Notes under the pieces: generated by a model | Told to the model about the DNA's origin: nothing | Database searches by the model: none | Seen by the model: the letters and a program-made list of their open reading frames with translations, nothing else | Assembly: GCA_023053545.1 (NCBI GenBank) | Contig: JAKZAN010000174.1 | Coordinates: forward strand, 16,911-80,910 | DNA from: Lepidurus packardi | Lineage: Eukaryota > Arthropoda > Branchiopoda > Notostraca > Triopsidae | DNA length: 64,000 nucleotides | Direction of reading: 5' to 3' | Made by a program: the position numbers and the translations under genes | Shown: piece by piece, positions 26,714 to 37,661 of the stretch | How the letters are laid out: the number at the start of each line of letters is the position of its first letter | How positions within the stretch are numbered: position 1 is the stretch's first letter

Positions 26714-27654
26714 ATGAACTTCATCGCCAACCGGGCCCTGCGCACTCTCACCTCAGCTCCCCGCTACAACAAGATTGCCTGGAACAGCGGCAACCCTTAC
26801 AACACCAGGTGGCAGTTCAAGTGGAGACACGCCTACTACACCTACCCCAAGGACAACTACGAGCCCACTCGCGTCGCTAAGCCCGAGGACACCGCCGCCG
26901 TCAAGCCTGTCTTCTGGTCCTACGTCCAGGATGTCATCTTCAGAGCTATCCCCCAGGCCAAGTACCCCTCCTCGTGTCTCACACACAATACTCTTCCTTA
27001 CTTTTCAACATATCGGCAGGCTATGGTACCACCGTCGCGAGAGAGTTTATGATACTTTCCAACTGTACGTGCTGCCCTTCACCTCCCTGTTCTTCTGGCA
27101 GTTCTTCGACCTTGGTCTTGGGTTCAAGATGTTCACGATCCTTCCTTGGGTGCTGTTCTACGTCAGAATGCGCGACAGATCTCTGGACCCCGACTTCAAG
27201 GAGACCTATCTGCTTGAGATGATCTATAACAACCCCGAATTAAAGAGCCTGTTCTCCGTGGACACGACCCACGTGCTCGACTACGACTGCGAGTACGACC
27301 AGGGCATGCCCTGCGAAAAGAAGTTCCCCGAGTTCAAGAACAAGTTCTGGCGCTTCTTCAACAACGATACCCACATGGCCACCGGATTCTACAAGTTCGC
27401 TGACGTCGAGTCGGGAGCCACCATGCACCTGAAAGTAAAACATTGGAATCCCTAACAATAAACCCTCAATATTTGTGCCTCCTTAGTTCAAAACCATGCC
27501 CATCCCCGGCAAGTTCAGGTACCAGATCGGAGAGCCCTTCTTCTTCTACGACATGAGGGCCGAAGTCACCCAAAACGGTGTGTTCAAGGAGGTGGTGCTT
27601 GTGGACGAAGCAGAGAGCCTGAAGACGTATAGACCTTTCCTGCTGATCATCTGA
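26714..27654 (+). CDS. Probable mitochondrial inner-membrane protein (276 aa)
   Basis: Three exons, 26714-26961, 27020-27434 and 27487-27654; introns of 58 and 52 nt. The N-terminus (MNFIANRALRTL, Arg-rich, no acids) looks like a mitochondrial presequence. Residues 95-145 hold two hydrophobic segments around FTSLFFWQFFDLG and FTILPWVLFYV. The soluble C-terminal half is highly structured, with motifs such as YDQGMPCEKKFPE and RFFNNDTHMATGF. Codon usage is strongly biased to C-ending codons and there is no TAA/TAG codon, as expected for an abundant protein. It may be a ciliate-specific respiratory-chain or ATP-synthase subunit, but I could not identify it. Confidence 0.75.
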
Positions 27655-27847
27655 TATAGTGCACTTACACGCAAATGGTTTATGCCTATATAACCCTAGA
27701 CAACATTTAACAAAAAGATTCGCAATTAGAACAGGGAAGAAGCCGTTCGTATCTGATAATATTCGGGTGGGCTCCTCGAATAGATCGATTAAAGATAGCA
27801 ACAACCCGAACGAGTTAGAAGAAGCAAAATAAACACCCGCCTATATT

Positions 27848-29152
27848 TCACTATAGTTTCCTCCTCGGTCTTTTCTGCAGGTTGAAACAGTAGATGCCCA
27901 GGTACTCCGTGATCTCCGTAATCGTCGCGTAGAGGAACGTGATGATTGTGAAGATGTTCAGGCAGAAGCAGGTCCAGAACAGTCCGACCATTGCGCGTCT
28001 CATCCCTGCCATTTCCAGCAACACCATCAGCACCGTGGTCACGATGAACAGAACGATCTCCCGATGGAAATATTGGAATTGCATCTACAGTCCATTGAGT
28101 AAGATTAGGTTGTCGAAAGTAGTGTTACGTGGGTGACAGAGCAGATAATCATTTTGCAGACCAGCAGAGACATCAGGATTCCGAAGTTTACCAGGATGAT
28201 GCCGCTGAACTGGTCATAAATAGATAGTTGGATCCAGATCAGTTCCATGATCACCAAAGCCACCATAGACATCCACTCTCCTAACATCTGCCCCCGTTTC
28301 TCCTTCGGGGCGCTGAGCAGCGTCATGACATAGCTGTAGATGACCATCAATGTGACAACGACGAAGATAGTGTATACTATGACCATCTTGGCGCTGAGGG
28401 TCAGCAGCCACTTGAGGCCTGGCGAAGAAGCATAGATCGAAGCTGTCACGGAGCCAGGAATGAAGAAGTCAAGGTTGATATTCCAAGCATCTTGGCCAAA
28501 GAGGAAGGTATAGAGGTGCATGAGCAAACAGATGAGTTCAACTTAAGTGACTCCGAAGTTGCCGACGTTGGTAATGAGGACCCCCGTGTGATACTCCATC
28601 CAGTTTGCGGTCCAAAAGCCGAGCTGTCCTGTCTATGCGTTTTTAGAAAGATATTGGTCAGAAAGATGATTATTTACGATAAAAATGATATAGGCCTCTT
28701 CTCTGTCAAATTTACAGGCTTCGCACACTGCCAGGATAAAGAAGCTGATCGAAAAGGAATCGCACCCATGATCGAACAGCTGGCCGAGCGGAGAGCTACT
28801 CTTGGTCCTACGAGCTTGTTTCCCATCGATGGCGTCGAGGGTAGAGTACAGGAACATCCCGACCACAGCGAACAGGAATGTCCAGCGAGGGATATCCTGG
28901 GTGAAGGTAAAATCGTAGCAGAGCATGATGCCGTATGAGAATATTCCGAAGAGCCAGCCGATGAAGGTGATGAGGTTGGGAGCCATGGTCTAGGGTTTAT
29001 GTGGTATTGAAGGGACGAAAGGTTACTTCGGGGAGAAGCTTGACGGCCCACTCCCAGAAAGGGTTAAGTTTGTTGTCGAGAGTGGAGTAGCCTCCAGACT
29101 TGTACTTGTAGAGGTCAAGCTGTTTGAGTCCCTATTTGGTGATGTATGCCAT
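27848..29152 (-). CDS. CDP-alcohol phosphotransferase (choline/ethanolamine type, 392 aa)
   Basis: Minus strand, ATG 29150-29152, TGA 27848-27850. Three introns: 28990-29026 (37 nt), 28633-28677 (45) and 28085-28128 (44). The N-terminus reads YKY, then [24 protein letters not shown] as in EPT1/CEPT1. The catalytic motif DG-x2-AR-x8-G-x3-D-x3-D is complete (DGKQAR...GQLFDHGCD, about residues 92-114). Several transmembrane helices follow. The enzyme transfers phosphocholine or phosphoethanolamine from the CDP-alcohol to diacylglycerol in ER/Golgi membranes, the last Kennedy-pathway step. Length matches EPT1 (397) and CEPT1 (416). A TAA falls in GVT-x-VELI, where CEPT1 has Glu (VTEVQI), supporting TAA = Glu. 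Choline versus ethanolamine preference cannot be told from sequence. Confidence 0.93.
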
Positions 29153-29455
29153 AAGTAATGAATAGTGTATTTTTCTATAGTTTTATATTTGTGTATGGCA
29201 ATTCCTTACATCGGCACTCTCCTTTACGCATTTAGAAGCAGAACCTTGCTAAAAGTAAAAGCAATCTAAATGACTATTTATGGTAGTCGACGTGAAGCTG
29301 TGGTAGGGTGGGATTATCAGAGCACTCACGAGGATTATCAACGATCCCATCACGGGTACTTCAAGGGGTTCTCGTTTAAATCGTACAAACACTTTTCATT
29401 AAATTAATCGGCAGCAGTCCAAGACATAATAACCACATCTCGCAACAACTCTCCC
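29153..29455. other. Divergent intergenic region, 303 bp
   Basis: AT-rich promoter region between the phosphotransferase gene (minus) and the CID gene (plus). No motif recognised. Confidence 0.4.
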
Positions 29456-30324
29456 ATGGACACTCTTGTGCTGACCGAGTTATTCCGCAATCTAGACTCC
29501 ACCAATACCAGCATCAGCAACATCACTGCCTACTGCTGGAACAACAAAAGCAGTGCCGACGAAATCGTCAAAGTCCTCGAAAGGGAAATGCTCGCTGCCA
29601 AAAAGGACCGCAAACTTCCCTTCCTTTATGTCGTCCACGATCTCCTAGTCAAAAGCAGTTCAACCGGCAAGACAGACTTCGCTAAAGCTATCGGCTCCAA
29701 GATTAAAGGACTCGTCTCTGACTTCGCAAAGTAATGACCCACCTCTTCTCATATATGGCACAGAAACTCTGATAGCATCAACGACACGACCAATGTACTG
29801 CGGCTCATCGAGTAGTGGAACGCGGAGCAGATATATGCCGGTTCGTTTATCTAGAAGCTGAAGGACCTAGTGGTACATACATTCGACCCTCATCGCATAA
29901 TAACTCACTTCATCTATAGCTCCCAACCTACAAAAGACTAGCCGAAACAGCAGACTACACTAAGAATGAAAAGGTGAACATGAAGTATAGCAAAACGTTC
30001 CTCATGGACTACCAGACAGTCAACGAGTGGGAACTTACCAATAAAATATACGAGGATGTCGTCACCAAGACAGAAATCGACGCCAAATTGGTTCGTTTCA
30101 ACAACGAGTACAACAAACTAGAGCTAGACACTGCCGCTGCTCCACCCGAGCTGATGGGGAGGGTAGAGGAGCTACTGAGAGTGGCGGAAGACTATAAAGG
30201 GTCGCTGATGAGGCTGATCTGCGAGTATCATCAGGACTACAAGATGCTGTCGGAACAGTGCAAGAATGAGATTCAGAACACGGGTCTGTAGCCCAAAGAC
30301 TCATCCAGCCAGTTGAACAGATGA
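29456..30324 (+). CDS. CID-domain protein, RPRD/Rtt103-like (262 aa)
   Basis: Exons 29456-29730, 29764-29872 and 29920-30324; introns of 33 and 47 nt. Residues 5-130 match a CTD-interacting domain: an eight-helix fold with ITAYCWNNKSSADEIVKVL, the signature KLPFLYVVHDLLVKSS, and LRLIEEWNAEQIY. CID proteins bind the phosphorylated heptad tail of RNA polymerase II and act in transcription termination and 3'-end processing. The C-terminal half is a coiled coil (NNEYNKLELD..., VEELLRVAEDYKGSL), as in RPRD1A/B and Rtt103. Length fits the RPRD1 size class (about 310). In-frame TAG at IE-x-WN and FI-x-KL read as Glu. Confidence 0.85.
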
Positions 30325-30455
30325 TTCGTTGCTTATTTAACTTTATGATAGTGTGCTAAAGAATACCTTGAGGATGCAGTCTGGAAGCAAAGAGTGTCTG
30401 GGCGCAATAATTAAAAGCCAAAAGTTCGTTTTTTATCCATTGTATTGCTGCCAAA

Positions 30456-32120
30456 ATGAGTCATACCCCCATCACTATTAGCTCTGATGAAGAGTCCTAA
30501 CCAACTTCGGAACCAAAGCTGCTCCTTCTGAAGAAGTCTTTCTCGGGTCATCAGGCTTTACTTCGAAATCCCTACTTCGTGCATGTACTTGGCAGATTTC
30601 CCATTCAGGATGAATCTGAAAAGAATAAGCTTGGGTATGTAGAGATTTTGAGAGTAAAACAAGACGACAAGCCCCTGTTCAAACTTTTCGAGCATCTACG
30701 GTACACTAACTTTATATGTGGCCAAGTGAGTGGGTTTTCGAATAGTTAGCCCTTGCTGCAGCTCCATATGTATACGCAGGAATTCCATGGTCGACAAGGA
30801 GTCATGTTGGAGGGGAGTCTCGCAGCCGTGGCTGCAAAGTGGCTGAACTTCCTGAACTATTCCATCGAAGCTGACGACTAGAATATTGTGCTCCAAAGGG
30901 TCTGGACAATCTATCAGACTTATATATTGGCTTATGAACTCCATCTAGAAAATCTGCTAGAGGATTACCGAACATTCGAAAACATCAAGTACCCGATGTG
31001 GGTCACTGGAGCAGACCTGCAGAAAGCGTTCAACGACCTCGGGAGAGAGATGTATAGCCTTGAAGACATCGTGGTCACTGATTTTTAAACTCATTGTGGG
31101 ATGCACGAATAAACCTCGGAACTAGAGTATCATGTCCTCCTCGAATCCTTTCTTCGGTCCAGGTCGGAGAACTCATCTTCGAACTCATCTTCGAACTCAT
31201 CTTCGAACTCATCTTCGAACTACACGAGAATACCGTGGGAGACATTACCTGGGAAAATGCAGAAGGCCCACTCTAAAGTGTGTCACCTTTTAAAATTTGG
31301 CTCTATTTTTGACTGCCACCGGTACTTCAGCCAATAATTGACCTCAAGTCATAGGCCCTCACTTATCCTGGGCTGGGCCACTCCCCAATTTCGATTTCAA
31401 GCGACGGCTCCTCCCTACCAAGCACAGGTTCTGCTCAACCATGGACGAGCCGTACTCGAGGTTTATGTCATCAATTACTCGCACCTAAATGTCCTGCCCT
31501 CTTTCCAAAACATTGTTTCCACGTTCACTAAAACGAATTCCAAGACATTTGCTGACACCATTATCCTGTAAAATTTACCTCTGAAGCTAGTTCGTCTACA
31601 GAAGGGAGCTCTGTTGTACATGCAACCTGGTGCTTTCTGCCATGTAGTTGGGAGAGGGTAGGAGATCATGTTTTCAGCTTGGCAACTGGTTCCTTTGGTG
31701 GGAGAGAACATGCTGCGATTGGCTCAACATGTGCATGCGTATGTGCCGGAGTTTCGACTTTGGTAGTTTGCGGAGACTATCGTGAATACGCGTATCGACC
31801 TTGATGCTGCGATAGTATTGAGTTCGGAAATGCAGAATCGAATGAAGGAAGAAGAAAGAACATATATCTTCAGTCTGAAGCATCGGTATCCCGATATTGA
31901 AATACGAGCTCTGGATGGGAAAGACCCCCGATGTCAAAAGTGTGGACGCGAGGTCAACTACATTTATTTATTGGACCAGCGAAAGCAGCAGCAAAGGCTG
32001 AAATGTCTGAAGTGCGCAGTTAGTGGGCGGGTAGGCAAGGATGGGAGGTACTCGGTCTACACTTCGGTGCACCCTCTGGTTATGCAATCGAACTACACTG
32101 TGAAGGATACTGGAAACTGA
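30456..32120 (+). CDS. Unknown protein with C-terminal paired CxxC motif (554 aa)
   Basis: One intronless frame from ATG 30456 to TGA 32118-32120. Residues 20-200 look like a compact alpha/beta domain. A Ser/Asn low-complexity stretch at about residues 238-257 is encoded by a 12-bp tandem repeat. Near the end, CQKCGRE and CLKCAVSG, 27 residues apart, form a likely zinc knuckle pair. I do not recognise the family. Overlapping frames that encode FELI repeats over the 12-bp repeat are shadows. Confidence 0.65.
31169..31222 (+). repeat. 12-bp tandem repeat, about 4.5 copies
   Basis: The unit GAACTCATCTTC is repeated from 31169, encoding Ser-Ser-Asn-Ser steps in the frame of the surrounding gene. 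Coding minisatellite. Confidence 0.9.
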
Positions 32121-32417
32121 TGAAGGGGAGAAGACACTGGTGTAATCAACTGCTGGATCGAAGCTTAATAGTTGAAGCATACCGGTTTCTGTGGGAAATT
32201 TGTGTTTGTTTTCATTAGTCTGCTATTTCCAAATATCTCAGCCACGTTCTCAATTATGGTCCAGGACGCAGCAATCGATTGCACCCGATTCTGATGTTAT
32301 TTAGTGGTTTTCTGAAACGAATTTTCCCAGTTTATTCCCCACTTCCCACCAGAATACTAAACACCACACTTCAATAAACTTTCAACTCCAATCAAAACAT
32401 CACACACTTTTAACCAT
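32121..32417. other. Intergenic, 297 bp
   Basis: AT-rich spacer before the first arrestin-like gene. Nothing recognised. Confidence 0.4.
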
Positions 32418-33488
32418 ATGGGAAACTCCCAGGACAAAGACGCCAACGTCGATCTCTACTACAGCCTCGACCAGAACTGCTACACTGCCGGCGATACAGT
32501 CCACGGCACTGTCTTCCTCAACGCCAAGTCCAACCTCGATTACTCCGCAGTCTATGTCAGACTCGAAGGCCACTAGCACTGCTAATGGTCCGAGGGATCC
32601 GACTAAAATAGAACCTACTACAAAGGCGATAAAAAAATATATTAGAACGAATACCTGCTCTCTAAATTTCCGTCGGGACTTAGTTTTGGACACTACTCTT
32701 TCCCCTTCGCGATTCAGCTGCCCCCGACTCTCCAAGGTTCATACCTTAAAGACGGAGATAAAGATTTCCAGATCTATTATCCTCTCAGCGCAGTCCTCGT
32801 CGACTACACAGCCAAGAAGAAACCTCAAAAATTCACGAGTAATATCACAATAGTTGAACCTTTTCGGCTCCAAAATGGTGTGATTGGTGGCAAGAGCAGC
32901 ACTGTCCCTTCACTTTGCTGTTGTGAGCTGGGCCAGTCTAAAATTGATGTTAATATCAGTCAAAGCAATGCTACGAACGGCACTCGCATAACTGTCCAGG
33001 CCTTTGTAGACAATAGGAACAGCAAGGCTTCTATTGATAATGTTAGTCTCAAACTGGTCCAACATCTCTTTGTGCAGGATAATAACGGTACCTTTAGAGA
33101 TTGGACGACTGTGCTTGGCCACCAGTCCTCGAGTCCATTCCCCAAGGGAGCTGAAGAACGCCAGGAGTTTGAACTGGTGATACCTTAAATCAAACACTCG
33201 ACTGCGATCGGAGAGATCGTAGCAAACTACTACACGCTGGACGCGAAATCGAACATGTCAGGGTACTTGTGCTTTTGCAGCTGCTGCATCGGCAACGAGC
33301 CGAAGGTCAGTAGTCATATCTATTTGCGAGCACAGTCGCCCGAATGCTAGTAAAAGATAGAGGTGGCGGCTCCTCCAAACTGGAGTCCTGTGTGCGCCCA
33401 GAAGACGGTTTTCGATTCAGGTTCGGTCGGCCATACATTCTCGAAGAATCGGAATTTGTAGTATATGAACCGGCAGTACAATGCTTGA
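32418..33488 (+). CDS. Arrestin-like protein, copy 1 (356 aa)
   Basis: Intronless; ATG 32418, TGA 33486-33488. The product begins MGNSQ, a possible myristoylation site. It shows the two-sheet arrestin plan: N-terminal sheet with YYSLDQNCYTAGDTVHGTVFL and the strand motif SFPFAIQLPPTLQGSY (compare the arrestin 'pF.f.lP..lpgSf'), then a C-terminal sheet from about residue 160 with SKIDVNISQSN and a Cys-rich loop (CFCSCC). Related alpha-arrestins and Vps26/DSCR3 proteins are trafficking adaptors. The next gene is a paralogue in tandem, 157 bp downstream. TAG/TAA codons sit where the paralogue has GAG. Confidence 0.8.
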
Positions 33489-33645
33489 CAATTAATATGC
33501 GATAATAATCCTGTCAGAAATGAATGAATATTGGAGAAGGCGCTATGAGGCAGCCAAGGTTCGGTAGACCATGTTCTCATTTGGCTCTATAATATCATAA
33601 TTTCTATCATACTTAAACATCCATACTCAGATATCACATTATTAT

Positions 33646-34779
33646 ATGGGCAATCAAAACACCAGAGACCCCAATCTTGGGATCTACTTCTAGCTTAATA
33701 GTTCTTTCTTCATTGCTGGCTAACCAGTCGCAGGCGTAGTCTATATCAACGCAATAAAGGATCTGTCCTACGATGCTCTTTACCTCCGTCTACAAGGTTT
33801 TGAGGATTCTCGCTTGAATAACAGTTGGGGGAAAACTAAGCAAAATAAATTCTACGAAGACGAGTATTTGCTTAATAAGTTTGAGATGGGGCTGCATCAA
33901 GGTCAGTATTGCTTTCCCTTTGAGTTCCGGCTTCTCTAGAGTCTCCAGGGTTCTTACTAGGGGCTGGTGGATGGTGCGCGCATCTCGTATTATTTGAGTG
34001 CTTTGCTGGTTAGCTACTCTAACAAGAAAGGTGTGCAGAAGTTCACTAACAATCTGACCGTAATTTAACCGTTTCGCCTAGCCAATACAGCGACTGTGCG
34101 GAACAATGCCTCTATCCCCAAAATATGGTGGTGTTGTCCAATTGGAAAGTCATCACTGACTGTAAACTTCACGACAAACAATTCTGTTGCTGGCAAGACT
34201 GTCAAGGTCATTGTTTTCCTCGATGACAGCTGTTCCTCTTTTAAGACAGACCGCATCAAATTGTAACTCAATCGACACGTATTCAGATAAGGCCATTAAG
34301 GAATTGCCCAATAAGAGACCTTTCCTGTCACTTTTCAGAGCTCGCAGGCCTCAGCCCGTAGGGGAGATGAGGGCAGTATAGAGTTGGATATGCAGATTCC
34401 CAATATATTTTATTCAACCGCCATCGGGTAGCGTGTGGCTAACTACTATACTTTGGATATCAAAACAGAGATATCATCTTGCTGCTGTGTTAGGGACCAG
34501 CCACAAGTAGAACATCCGATCTTTCTGAGAGCCACCCATCCGTACAAAGTAGAAATACATAACATGATTCCTCCAGAGAATTGGAATCCAGTTTGGGCTC
34601 GGAAAACTCTTTTCACGGTGGCTAACTATTCGAACCATGTGTACAGCGGTCCTGAGAAGCTGAGGTCGATGAACAGAATGTATAATTCCGGATGGCCGGA
34701 AGAGGGAGTTCCAGCCAATCACTAAGGGAGCGCAAGAGCGATGCAGGAGACAGTGGAGACGAGAAGAGAAAGTCTATGA
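33646..34779 (+). CDS. Arrestin-like protein, copy 2 (377 aa)
   Basis: Intronless; ATG 33646, TGA 34777-34779. Colinear with copy 1 over its whole length: MGNQN start, FIAG-E-PVAGVVYI, CFPFEFRLLESLQGSY, YLSALLVSYS, FTNNLTVIEPF, STAIGERVANYYTLD and a shared tail with NW-P-V-A. Overall identity is modest, so the duplication is not recent. Copy 2 uses more TAA/TAG codons than copy 1; TAA in VI-x-PF matches GAA of copy 1 (VEPF), and TAG in AIG-x-RVANYY matches GAG of copy 1. These pairs are direct internal evidence for Glu. Function as for copy 1: probable trafficking adaptor. Confidence 0.8.
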
Positions 34780-34921
34780 TTCTTATATAGAGTTGGTAAT
34801 CAGGATAATTGATTTAGTTTAGAAGAACGAGTGAGTAAATGGCTGGTCAACCCTATAATACTCTCACCATTTAATTACACTTCCATTGACGGAGCCACCA
34901 CAAACACGCCTAGTAGCTCTC

Positions 34922-35450
34922 ATGTCCGATACCCCCAAGCTCAACGAACTCTACCACTCCCTCATTAATGAAATGTCCAAAGATGTCCAGGGATTCACAG
35001 CTGTCGAATTCATCGCAACCAAAACCCATCGCAAGCCTGGATAAATCATCCTCGCATCTCTCCTCCTTCTCATCACCCTCACTATTGTGGGAGTCACCCA
35101 GCATTATGCGATCACCTTCCTTGGAATGATCTATCCTACTATCATGTCTCTCAAAGTACACTGCCGCCCTTCAATCCATCTGCACTCTCTTTGAATGCTG
35201 AATTTAGACGACCCAAAGCAAGAATCAGAATGACCGATCGCGCTGGCTCACGTACTGGATGATTTTTGGATTCATGATGGTGTTCGACTGGCCTCTTAGT
35301 GTGGTGCTTAGCTTCATCCCCTGCTATTATGTGATGAAGCTGTTGGTGATCATCTCACTGATTTACCCTAAGACTGATTTTTCGATGAGAATCTACGAAA
35401 AGATGTTCAGGCCGATGCTGAGGAAGATCTAGCCTCCGCGTAAAGATTGA
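34922..35450 (+). CDS. REEP/Yop1 (TB2/DP1/HVA22) family protein (158 aa)
   Basis: Two exons, 34922-35155 and 35208-35450, intron 52 nt. The product has a first hydrophobic hairpin (IILASLLLLITLTIVG), the family signature FLGMIYPTIMSLK (usual GFVYPAYAS.K), then RWLTYWMIFGFMMVFDW and a second hairpin ending in YYVMKLLVIISLIYP. Yop1/REEP5 proteins insert as wedges into ER membrane and shape tubules. Length (158) fits the family (170-190). No introns elsewhere; a TAA in HRKPG-x-IIL and a TAG near the C-terminus read as Glu. Confidence 0.88.
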
Positions 35451-35704
35451 TGTGATAGTCAGCATGTTTCTACAAACTTGATTGAATTGGTAGCATTAAC
35501 AGAGTAGAATGTCTATGTGGAGCCACAAAAGTTCGGGTGCAATTATAGGGCAGGGTATCTGAATTCCCACGTATAGTTTAAGCACTATCGGAAAAGTGAA
35601 TAGACTCAAGATTTGACACGTAGGAACAAACTCTGGACATCAGTTCAAAACAATCAGATTATATACTTAAAAGCCATAAATTAGTTTACTCAACCAGATT
35701 TAGT

Positions 35705-37281
35705 ATGCCCAACTTAAAAATATACACGTTGGCTCTTTTCTTCACTCTTGTCCTCTCACTCTCCGTCGAGGAGGCAGTCCAGTCAGCAGTCCTTCAGATC
35801 CAGCCCTCTGCCCTTCCCTCCCTCAGGAATCATTTCGAACATCTCGTCGTCCTCGTTTACGAGGGCTCACGCTACAACACCTCCACCTATCCTGATGAAC
35901 TAGTCTTTGTCAACCTCACCCAAACATTAAAGGAGGTCCACCCCAAAAGCTAACGCCTTTTCGGAATGATCGATATTCGCGACGACATCACGGAGACCTT
36001 GAAACCTTTGGGGCTCAATCTCCCTTCTATTCAGATTTTCACGAAAAATCGTAACTACGAATATCCCCTTAGTCAACAGATGATGGAAGGATTTATCAAC
36101 TTCTATGGTGACTCAGTCCTCCCTACTCTTGAAGTCAAGAAGGATATCAGCAATATTCCACCGAATACTTTGGTGTTCGGATTTACCAATGAAAGTGAGT
36201 ACAAAAACCATCAGAAAACATACCTGAAGCTGTACGAAGACCTCGACAACTATGGAGTGGGGGCTGTAGCAGTGGAGTTTGCTACTAATAACCTACGACT
36301 GAAGGCCGGCGAGTACCCCGAGGGGTTCGTTCAGTACATGAATGAACTGGACAATGTAAGAGATATTCTAGATTTTGTGAACGTGGAAACCCTTCCTCTC
36401 GTGACTGAACTCAATGATGCGAATTACGCACGAATTTTCGGATCTGATGTCGATGTAATCCCCTACTCTGATTTACCTTCAATTTAAATGTGACTTAGAA
36501 ACAATTCTTGTTGATCTACAACGATTCCATCGACCCATTGCGCCTCCAAAACTACTCCCGAATCCTGACGGCAGTCTCCCAGCACAACAAGTATCACGAG
36601 CTCAAGTATGAACGACTCCTCTTTTCCAAAGCAGGCATGAACTTCACCCATCATCTCTTTGACGACCTCTTCGAAGATCTCCAGAACACAGAAGTCAATA
36701 TCATCATCACACGCACCGACTACACTAACTTCCAACTCGATAGATACCTGTTCAACAAGCCTGTCATCACTGAAGACTCACTAAGAGAATTCATCGAGGA
36801 TTTCCGCATGAAGAGGATTGACCCCTACTACCGCAGCTAGTTGCGCCCCGACAATACTGGTAAGCATATCCTCAAAATTGTCGGAAAGACTTTCCTAGAG
36901 GTGATATACAAGAGCAAAGAGTCAGTTCTCGTGTTGTTCTACGACTCTAAAGATGCTGCTGCCCACGAGGAGTGGAACAAAACCTTGATATCTTTCTAGA
37001 AAAAGTATCGGGATCTGCTCAAGGATCAGCTAGTTGTGGGCACCTTCGACCTGGCCCTAAACTAGCATGAAACGCTACACCTCCAGTATGCTCCCCAATT
37101 AATTCTATTCGAAAAGGCAAACAAAAAAAAGGCGAAGAGTTATCGAGGCGAAATGACAGTTTCTGGAATAACTGAGTGGGTGAACTACTGGATCAAAGAC
37201 CTGAACATTCCTGAGAACTATGGAGAGAAGCCCCTGCCTCTGGGCGGTGGTGGTGTAGGGGAGACAAGCGTAGAGCTCTGA
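35705..37281 (+). CDS. PDI-like protein lacking catalytic cysteines (510 aa)
   Basis: Two exons, 35705-36454 and 36499-37281, intron 44 nt. A signal peptide is evident (MPNLKIYTLALFFTLVLSLS). The length and segment order match a-b-b'-a' protein disulfide isomerases, for example KQFLLIYND in b' and the linker before a' with IDPYYRSE, then ILKIVGKTFLEVIY and VLVLFYDSKDAAAHEEW. In true PDIs the last segment reads FYAPWCGHC; here the CxxC is absent, and no CxxC is seen in the first domain either. It is therefore expected to be a redox-inactive chaperone of the ER lumen. The C-terminus SVEL is a weak KDEL-like signal. Potential N-glycosylation sites NTST and NLTQ are present. Confidence 0.8.
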
Positions 37282-37429
37282 TTCTTGGTTATGTATTAGA
37301 TTACGGAATTTCGATATACTTTGGTAATTATTCTAAAACGGTATTAATAGATGTCAAGCAATTTATAGACAGTCACCCAAGTAACATCGGATGTTTCGGA
37401 AGGAGAGTCAAAAGGACACACAGGCCATA

Positions 37430-37661
37430 GGGGTTGGGGTTGGGGTTGGGGTTGGGGTTGGGGTTGGGGGTTGGGGTTGGGGTTGGGGTTGGGGTTGGGG
37501 TTGGGGTTGGGGTTGGGGTTGGGGTTGGGGTTGGGGTTGGGGTTGGGGTTGGGGTTGGGGTTGGGGTTGGGGTTGGGGTTGGGGTTGGGGTTGGGGTTGG
37601 GGTTGGGGTTGGGGTTGGGGTTGGGGTTGGGGTTGGGGTTGGGGTTGGGGTTGGGGTTGGG
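37430..37661 (+). repeat. Telomeric (GGGGTT)n tract, about 38 repeats
   Basis: 232 bp of uninterrupted GGGGTT, the telomere repeat of Tetrahymena and other oligohymenophoreans, with a single irregular G5 unit near 37466-37470. The G-rich strand reads 5'->3' on +, so a chromosome end would lie to the right. It starts 148 bp after the PDI-like stop and is followed directly by unique sequence on the right with no CCCCAA counterpart. Open frames across it (Gly-Trp, Gly-Leu, Gly-Val repeats) are not genes. Confidence 0.97.

Noticed and set aside
26775-27019. Upstream part of a 226-aa frame, Thr/Ser/Pro rich
   Set aside because: Out-of-frame reading of exon 1 and intron 1 of the mitochondrial protein gene; the spliced model gives a continuous product.
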